Part shown: piece after piece, positions 1 through 3,982 of the stretch
Position numbering within the stretch: the first letter of the stretch is position 1
How the letters are laid out: every line of letters starts with the position of its first letter
Source: Thiotrichaceae bacterium
GTDB lineage: Bacteria > Pseudomonadota > Gammaproteobacteria > Thiotrichales > Thiotrichaceae
Length of the DNA stretch: 5,461 nt
Assembly (NCBI GenBank): GCA_015494435.1
Contig: WGBH01000303.1
Location: 1 to 5,461, forward strand
Direction of reading: 5' to 3'
Notes under the pieces: model-generated
What the model was told of the DNA's origin: nothing
The model's database searches: none
The model's input: the letters and a program-made list of their open reading frames with translations, nothing else
Translations under genes and position numbers: made by a program

Positions 1-22
1 AGGAAACTGTGAGGCTTTATTG

Positions 23-63
23 CGTTTAAGCTAAACGTGTGGACGGGTTTACAAAACCCGTCC
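23..63. repeat. Two adjacent perfect stem-loops
   Basis: The first palindrome is CGTTTA / TAAACG (23-28 and 32-37) around a three-base centre. The second is a perfect 10-bp stem, GGACGGGTTT / AAACCCGTCC (41-50 and 54-63), around a three-base loop ACA. Neither arm is followed by a run of T on either strand, so a simple intrinsic terminator is unlikely. The role is unknown. A protein-binding site, a structured transcript or an extragenic palindromic repeat are all possible. Confidence 0.55.
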
Positions 64-67
64 AGCG

Positions 68-98
68 AAGGGAGGGGAGGTAAAACTTCCCTCCCCCT
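68..98. repeat. Purine/pyrimidine-rich stem-loop
   Basis: A G-rich arm (GGGAGGGGAGG, 70-80) faces a C-rich arm (CTTCCCTCCCC, 86-96). Two registers are possible. One is a perfect 7-bp stem, 74-80 with 90-96, around a nine-base loop. The other is a longer stem with a five-base loop TAAAA, two G-T pairs and two mismatches. It lies only five bases from the stem at 41-63, so the two may act together. The function is not evident. Confidence 0.45.
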
Positions 99-126
99 AT
101 AATAAAAAATAATTTAGGTACAAAAA

Positions 127-190
127 AAATTTCTATTTTTGAAGAGGTATGGGAATGGAATTTCTAAACAGCGTTACCAAATAGAAATTT
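127..190. repeat. Distant 12-bp inverted repeat
   Basis: AAATTTCTATTT at 127-138 is the exact reverse complement of AAATAGAAATTT at 179-190, with 40 bases between. The right arm overlaps both arms and the loop of the hairpin at 172-197, so the two pairings exclude each other. The arms are AT-only apart from one base, so chance is possible. Confidence 0.4.
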
Positions 191-197
191 GGTAACG
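172..197. repeat. Perfect 11-bp stem-loop
   Basis: CGTTACCAAAT (172-182) and ATTTGGTAACG (187-197) form a perfect 11-bp stem around the tetraloop AGAA. It lies immediately beyond the candidate terminator of the lipoprotein gene when read on the minus strand. There is no T tract after it on either side. It could stabilise the 3' end of a read-through transcript or be a protein-binding palindrome. Confidence 0.55.
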
Positions 198-200
198 AGA

Positions 201-234
201 AAAATAAGGTTGTTTTGAACCATGCCCTTATTTT
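201..234 (-). terminator. Candidate intrinsic terminator after the lipoprotein gene
   Basis: Read on the minus strand, AAAATAAGG (234-226) pairs with CCTTATTTT (209-201) and runs into further T residues. The loop can form an inner GGTT / AACC stem that competes with the last two outer pairs. The stem is AT-rich and symmetrical, so it could also act on the plus strand. It begins 35 bases after the lipoprotein stop codon, where a terminator is expected. The low GC content of the stem makes it only moderately convincing. Confidence 0.5.
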
Positions 235-269
235 ATATATATTTTCAATCCCAAGGAGTGTGTATGAAA

Positions 270-884
270 TTATTTTATTGGTTTCCAAATAATGGCATCT
301 AGCGCCCAAGTTGATAAGATTTTTTCTGGTGGAACTTCTCCATCAGGGCCGTTCCATCGTCCTACAAAAATATAAAGAATATTATGTGTTTTAGGGGCAT
401 AACAGATGGTTTTTCCAGAAAGCTCTTCTTGTCCAGCTAAGCATTTTTCAACTTTTCCATAACTGTAAATTTCGCTAAAGAGAGAGCCTAAACGATGACC
501 TAGTTTATTTTTAACTAAGTTATCTTCAATTAAAACAGAATAGATACCCGTTTGATCACTGTTAGGATTAACGGTCATTAAGGTTTTAGCTCCTTTGGCA
601 ATGCGAATAACAGGATAAGCTTCTCCTTCTTGGAAGGAGGTTTGTTGTGAGACATTAAAACCATTAAAATCCACAGTAAATCTATGGATATTAAACGGTG
701 TATTAGCATTGATAGGACCTACTTTATCAACGTCTAAAACAATAGCTGTGTCGCTAGTGCTTGAGGAGGATGCTGTTCGGTGTTTATTCATTTCCTGATA
801 ATCTTCATCCGTGCCATTGTCACAAGCAGCAATAAAAACAATGACAGTGCTAAATAATAATGCGTTAGTCCATTTGAAAGTCAT
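270..884 (-). CDS. YfeY-like lipoprotein, DUF1131 family
   Basis: This is a 204-residue predicted lipoprotein of unknown function. The N terminus is a short Lys-containing stretch, a hydrophobic segment (residues 8-20) and a lipobox ending FIAAC, so Cys21 should be lipidated. Residues 22-46 are a hydrophilic Ser/Thr-rich linker. The rest (about 47-204) resembles, from memory, E. coli YfeY, a sigma-E-regulated lipoprotein. Shared features are VGPINANTPF near the start, two Cys (148 and 161) that may form a disulfide, GRWNGPDGEVPP (175-186) and the end IIWKP. Asp22 and Asn23 after the lipid Cys would, by the E. coli Lol rule, favour retention in the inner membrane. The ATG has a good ribosome site, AAGGA, seven bases upstream. 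The gene begins 74 bases after hflX with no terminator between, so it may be cotranscribed. A TATAAA lies upstream, but I see no convincing -35 or sigma-E promoter. Confidence 0.82.
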   Translation of the reverse strand: MTFKWTNALLFSTVIVFIAACDNGTDEDYQEMNKHRTASSSSTSDTAIVLDVDKVGPINANTPFNIHRFTVDFNGFNVSQQTSFQEGEAYPVIRIAKGAKTLMTVNPNSDQTGIYSVLIEDNLVKNKLGHRLGSLFSEIYSYGKVEKCLAGQEELSGKTICYAPKTHNILYIFVGRWNGPDGEVPPEKILSTWALDAIIWKPIK

Positions 885-958
885 ACCCTGTTCCTTGGTC
901 GTTTATATTGTGGACATTCTCACACAAAGAAGGGGTTAGAACAATCATTAGAGTATCC

Positions 959-2260
959 TTAAAGATCAGTAATTTGTTCCAAGGTGATGTTTTCCTTCTG
1001 AAGTAATGCTTGTAAACGCTGTTGATGAATTTTAACGTTTAGCAAATATTCACCTATTGAAGAAATAGATTCACTTAGAATAGCTTTATCTTCATAGAGT
1101 TGAGCACGTAGACGACTTTGCTCAGGTGGGAGGATTAGTTGTCCTGAAAAAATATCTTTTGCGAAGGTTTCTCCTAAAAAATCCAATAGCGACTCGATTC
1201 CATCACCTGTATGAGCCGATAACCAGGCACGTGTTGGTTTGCCTGAATGTGCAGGGTCAATACGCACGGTATAATCAGATAGGTCAATTTTATTCATCAC
1301 TTCTATTTGGGGCACATTCTTTGCACCAAGCATTTCAATCACGTTATTAACCTCTTGACGATACATATCACGTTGTTCATCATGACTGTCAATAACGTGC
1401 AGTATCAAATCTGCCTCTGCTGTTTCTTGTAAAGTAGCACGAAAGGCAACGACTAAATCATGGGGTAAATCGCGAATAAAACCCACCGTATCCACTAAAA
1501 TCATGCTTTGTTGATTGCTTAATTCTACGTGTCGTAATGTGGGATCGAGAGTCGCAAAGAGCTGATTTGCGGCATAAACATTATCCTTGGTGATGGCGTT
1601 AAATAAAGTAGACTTACCTGCATTGGTATAACCGACTAATGAAACTGTTGGTATTTCTGTTTTTTTACGTAATTGTCGCCCTTGTTCGCGTTGATTGCCC
1701 ACTTTTTCGAGACGTTTTTTAATTTGCTTGATGCGAATATTGAGTAAACGCCGATCAGTTTCTAGCTGGGTTTCCCCAGGACCACGCATTCCAATTCCGC
1801 CTTTTTGACGTTCGAGGTGAGTCCAGCCACGAATAAGCCGAGTTGATATATGTTTAAGCTGTGCCAGTTCAACCTGCAATTTACCTTCATGCGAACGAGC
1901 ACGCTGCGCAAAGATATCAAGAATAAGGCTAGTGCGATCCAAGACACGGCATTCTAATAGTTGTTCTAGATTGCGTTCTTGGGCGGGGGAGAGAGCATGA
2001 TTAAAAATAACCACATCTGCATCATAAGCAATAACAGCTTGTTTAATTTCTTCGGCTTTACCTTTGCCTATAAAGAGCTGAGCGCTAGGTCGATAACGCG
2101 CACCTTGGATTAAAGCACAGCTTTTTGCACCCGCTGAATGTACAAGTTCCACAAATTCATCAGCATCTTGTGTGTTTTTATTACCACCTAATTTAAGCTG
2201 AACTAAAACAGCACGTTCAATACGTTCTTCTTGCTTACTGGATAAATCAAATAGTTCCAA
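959..2260 (-). CDS. hflX: GTPase HflX, ribosome-splitting factor
   Basis: HflX is a cytoplasmic GTPase that binds the 50S subunit and separates stalled 70S ribosomes, notably after heat or antibiotic stress. The 433-residue protein has the usual length (E. coli about 426). The N-terminal HflX domain contains FIGKGKAEEI (63-72), NHALSPAQERNLE (87-99) and the Gly-rich GGIGMRGPGETQLETDR (154-170), followed by a charged helical stretch (about 171-200). The G domain shows G1 GYTNAGKS (210-217), G3 DTVG (257-260), G4 NKID (323-326) and G5 SAH (348-350). The start is TTG. An in-frame TGA directly precedes it, AGGA lies eight bases upstream, the resulting MELF start is typical of the family, and there is no in-frame ATG before residue 158. 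It follows hfq as in E. coli but lies beyond a strong terminator, so it needs read-through or its own promoter. hflK-hflC do not follow. Confidence 0.97.
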   Translation of the reverse strand: MELFDLSSKQEERIERAVLVQLKLGGNKNTQDADEFVELVHSAGAKSCALIQGARYRPSAQLFIGKGKAEEIKQAVIAYDADVVIFNHALSPAQERNLEQLLECRVLDRTSLILDIFAQRARSHEGKLQVELAQLKHISTRLIRGWTHLERQKGGIGMRGPGETQLETDRRLLNIRIKQIKKRLEKVGNQREQGRQLRKKTEIPTVSLVGYTNAGKSTLFNAITKDNVYAANQLFATLDPTLRHVELSNQQSMILVDTVGFIRDLPHDLVVAFRATLQETAEADLILHVIDSHDEQRDMYRQEVNNVIEMLGAKNVPQIEVMNKIDLSDYTVRIDPAHSGKPTRAWLSAHTGDGIESLLDFLGETFAKDIFSGQLILPPEQSRLRAQLYEDKAILSESISSIGEYLLNVKIHQQRLQALLQKENITLEQITDL

Positions 2261-2273
2261 TCAATTATTCCTA
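2258..2273 (-). promoter_or_regulatory. Ribosome binding site fixing the TTG start of hflX
   Basis: TAGGA (2273-2269 read on the minus strand) is spaced eight bases from TTG at 2260-2258. The codon just before the TTG, at 2263-2261, is an in-frame TGA. No start further upstream is therefore possible, and the TTG is the only start that keeps the conserved N-terminal domain whole. Confidence 0.75.
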
Positions 2274-2317
2274 ACAATAGCTTGTCTTTAACTTCCTAAA
2301 CACTTGAAAGAAATATA

Positions 2318-2354
2318 AAAAAGCCCCATAAAATTTTAATTTATAGAGCTTTTT
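2318..2354 (-). terminator. Strong intrinsic terminator between hfq and hflX
   Basis: On the minus strand the 15-base arm at 2354-2340 pairs fully with the arm at 2332-2318, with two G-U pairs, around a seven-base AT loop. The arms begin AAAAAGC and end GCTTTTT, and the 3' arm runs on into another T and then ATATTT. It starts 29 bases after the hfq stop codon. Because of the A and T flanks it should work in both directions, but the gene order gives it meaning only as the hfq terminator. It should reduce transcription from hfq into hflX. Confidence 0.82.
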
Positions 2355-2383
2355 ATTATCGCTTTTTCAGAGTATTTTATCTC

Positions 2384-2617
2384 TTATGCGTCGTCTTCAT
2401 AGGATAATTTAATCGGACGAGCAGGAACGATGGTAGAAATAGCATGTTTATAAACGAGTTGGCTGACTGTATTTCCCAATAAAACTACAAATTGATCAAA
2501 TGATTCAACCGTGCCTTGTAATTTGATACCGTTAACAAGATAGATAGCAACAGGAATCCGTTCTTTTCTCAAAGCGTTTAAGAAGGGTTCTTGTAGCATG
2601 TGCCCTTTAGATGACAT
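2384..2617 (-). CDS. hfq: RNA chaperone Hfq
   Basis: Hfq is a hexameric Sm-like ring that binds small RNAs and mRNAs and promotes their pairing, stability control and decay. The 77-residue product is nearly all Sm core. Visible are Gln9, the rim residues Asn14, Arg17, Lys18, Arg20 and Phe40, the distal-face LVNGIKLQG segment (27-35), and the proximal-face Sm2 motif YKHAIS (56-61). The tail after residue 68 is only KLSYEDDA with the preceding Ile, so the long disordered tail of E. coli Hfq (102 residues) is absent, although an acidic tip remains. Gly48 stands where the gammaproteobacterial and betaproteobacterial Hfq proteins I know have Lys or Arg (Lys47 in E. coli). The ATG has GGAG seven bases upstream. 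The gene lies 223 bases from miaA and has its own terminator, which suggests independent transcription. Confidence 0.97.
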   Translation of the reverse strand: MSSKGHMLQEPFLNALRKERIPVAIYLVNGIKLQGTVESFDQFVVLLGNTVSQLVYKHAISTIVPARPIKLSYEDDA

Positions 2618-2648
2618 TGTTTTTCTCCAGATTTTTTAGGTTGTGGTT

Positions 2649-2676
2649 ATTAAAATATTATTGTAAACAATTGCAA
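2649..2676 (-). promoter_or_regulatory. Candidate sigma-70 promoter for hfq
   Basis: On the minus strand TTGCAA (2676-2671) is followed after 16 bases by TTTAAT (2654-2649). These match the -35 and -10 consensus at four and five of six positions. Initiation near 2642 would give a leader of about 25 bases before the hfq start. The region is very AT-rich, so such matches can arise by chance and other boxes nearby are possible. A promoter somewhere in this wide gap is likely in any case. Confidence 0.38.
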
Positions 2677-2705
2677 TCACTAGCAGATTCATTACTTAAT
2701 CCTGC

Positions 2706-2714
2706 GGGGGGGGG
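2706..2714. repeat. Nine-base G/C homopolymer tract upstream of hfq
   Basis: Nine consecutive G (C on the transcribed minus strand) stand in an otherwise AT-rich gap between miaA and hfq. The tract lies about 30 bases upstream of the candidate hfq -35 box. Such tracts are prone to slipped-strand length change. The sequence itself is unambiguous, but any effect on hfq is inference. Confidence 0.7.
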
Positions 2715-2840
2715 TAAATAATAAGTAAATCAATTTTACTGCTTTGTTTGTTGCGATGCTTAGTCGCCGTCCTTGCAGACAAAATAATCTTATCAGGTTT
2801 AATCAAACCTTAGGAAGCCCATTTCGTCGGTTATACCGTG

Positions 2841-3794
2841 CTATGATCCTAAAAAGAGCCTAATTTCCCCGACAATCGACAAAAGGTTATAATGTTGTGC
2901 ATCATAACGCGAAACCTTCTTTTCAGAACGCAACCATGTCAATTGGCGTTTTGCCAATTGACGTGTGGCGACAATAGCACGGTTTTTCATCTCATTGAAG
3001 TCAATATTTCCATTTAGATGACTCCAAGCTTGTCTATAACCTACACAACGCATAGACGGAAGGTCGGAATTTAAATCCCTTCTATCAAATAATTGTTGCA
3101 TTTCCACCATAAATCCTTCCTTAATCATTTGCTCAAAGCGCAATGCAATACGCTCTTTGAGCCATTCACGATTTTCTGGAACCAAAGCTATTTTTAGTCG
3201 TTGATAGGGGAGTGAATTATGTTTTGCCTTTTGATGCAGAGAGGTTAAATTTTCTCCCATTATTTCATAAACCTCAAGGGCGCGTTGTATCCGTTGTGAA
3301 TCATTAGGATGAATGCGTGCAGCAGATTGAGGATCAATGCTTTCTAATTTTTTATGCATTCTATGCCATCCCTGTTCCATTGCTTGTTGATCAAGCTTTT
3401 TTCTAATCTCAATATTGGCAGAAGGGAGCTTTGCTAAATCATTCTCTAAGGCACGGTAATACAGCATCGTGCCACCGACTAGAACAGGGATATTGCCATT
3501 GTTGCTGATTTGTTGCATTTCAACCAATGCGTCACGACGAAAATCAGCAGCAGAATAAGCCTGTGAAGGATCAAGAAAATCAATTAATCGATGCGGTGCT
3601 TTTTTTAATGTTGCTTTATCAGGTTTAGCAGTACCAATATCCATCCCTTTATAAATCAATGCAGAGTCAACACTGATAATTTCAATTGGAAAATAATCCA
3701 TTAATTGTACTGCAAGATTAGTTTTTCCAGACGCAGTCGGTCCCATAATAAAAATAGCAGGAGGGAGAGTCTTTTTTGAATCAAGGGAAGGCAT
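2841..3794 (-). CDS. miaA: tRNA dimethylallyltransferase MiaA
   Basis: MiaA transfers the dimethylallyl group of DMAPP to N6 of adenosine 37 in tRNAs reading codons that begin with U. This is the first step to ms2i6A and supports decoding accuracy. From the chosen ATG the protein has 317 residues, close to E. coli's 316. Motifs in order: P-loop GPTASGKT (18-25), DSALIYKGMDIGTAKP (43-58), DPSQAYSAADFRRDA (75-89), GGTMLY (107-112), HPNDSQRIQRALEV (162-175), RCVGYRQ (249-255) and RQLAKRQLTWLR (278-289). I chose the ATG at 3794 because GAGA lies six bases upstream and the N terminus then matches the family length. An ATG at 3806 and a TTG at 3815 are in frame but lack a ribosome site. The gene lies 188 bases after mutL rather than adjacent to it as in E. 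coli. No good terminator follows it. Confidence 0.96.
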   Translation of the reverse strand: MPSLDSKKTLPPAIFIMGPTASGKTNLAVQLMDYFPIEIISVDSALIYKGMDIGTAKPDKATLKKAPHRLIDFLDPSQAYSAADFRRDALVEMQQISNNGNIPVLVGGTMLYYRALENDLAKLPSANIEIRKKLDQQAMEQGWHRMHKKLESIDPQSAARIHPNDSQRIQRALEVYEIMGENLTSLHQKAKHNSLPYQRLKIALVPENREWLKERIALRFEQMIKEGFMVEMQQLFDRRDLNSDLPSMRCVGYRQAWSHLNGNIDFNEMKNRAIVATRQLAKRQLTWLRSEKKVSRYDAQHYNLLSIVGEIRLFLGS

Positions 3795-3822
3795 ATTGTT
3801 TCTCATCAGTATCAAAATTATT

Positions 3823-3963
3823 TCATATACATATTGGCATGATGTCGGCTAAAGTATCACCCACAATGACTGCTATGCCTAAAGTTATGCTGTAAGAATG
3901 GTAAACTAAAACAGCTCCTAAATCTTTTAAGACTTCACCCAATTAACTCAATTTGATAGCCAT
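3823..3963 (-). pseudogene. Possible broken small reading frame between mutL and miaA
   Basis: An ATG at 3963 opens a frame of six codons (MAIKLS), hits TAA at 3945-3943, and then continues open for 39 codons from TTG at 3942 to TGA at 3823. The second part reads GEVLKDLGAVLVYHSYSITL and then a hydrophobic stretch ending LADIMPICI. It resembles real protein sequence in composition, with one potential membrane-associated segment, and this stretch is less AT-rich than the other gaps. I do not recognise a family. It could be a small gene ended by a nonsense mutation, a relic of a larger gene, or chance. No convincing ribosome site precedes either start. Confidence 0.25.
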
Positions 3964-3982
3964 CGAGGCTACTAATTGTTGA

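Larger units (their letters stand above)
1..269. other. Non-coding region rich in inverted repeats
   Basis: No credible protein-coding gene is visible on either strand between the left window edge and the stop codon of the lipoprotein gene. The stretch is strongly AT-rich on its right and has GC-rich stem-loops on its left. It holds at least five inverted repeats: 23-37, 41-63, 68-98, 172-197 and 201-234. A further distant pair lies at 127-138 and 179-190. The best-supported function is transcription termination for the minus-strand lipoprotein gene, at 201-234. The GC-rich stems at 41-98 have no T tract on either side, so they are not classical terminators. They could belong to a structured RNA or to the end region of a gene beyond the window. 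Confidence 0.5.

Noticed and set aside
98..103. Perfect TATAAT on the plus strand
   Set aside because: No -35 box lies at a suitable distance (the bases there are GGGAGG), there is no extended -10, and no plus-strand gene follows.
264..302. Twelve-codon plus-strand frame (MKLFYWFPNNGI) behind AAGGAG
   Set aside because: The ribosome-site match is good, but the frame is very short, overlaps the 3' end of the lipoprotein gene in antisense, has no clear promoter, and resembles nothing known.
885..958. Sigma-E or sigma-70 promoter for the lipoprotein gene
   Set aside because: A TATAAA is present, but no -35 box fits at 16-18 bases, and no GGAACTT-like element has the right spacing to a sigma-E -10. 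Cotranscription from hflX is just as likely.
1126..1350. Plus-strand open frame of 74 codons
   Set aside because: It lies wholly antisense to the well-supported hflX gene and has no family features. It is a by-product of the hflX codons. The same holds for the other-frame minus-strand frame at 1762-1947 and for the frames inside mutL at 4288-4551 and 4328-4537.
2795..2810. AGGTTT / AAACCT hairpin as the miaA terminator
   Set aside because: The stem is only 6 bp and is followed by GATAAG rather than a T tract on the minus strand, so it is too weak to call.
2720..2866. Plus-strand open frame of about 44 codons across the miaA stop codon
   Set aside because: It has no ribosome site and no protein-like features, and it overlaps the end of miaA in antisense. 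A frame of this length is expected by chance.
3804..3815. Upstream starts of miaA (ATG at 3806, TTG at 3815)
   Set aside because: Neither has a ribosome site, and both add residues not expected from the family. The ATG at 3794 has GAGA six bases upstream and gives the usual N terminus.
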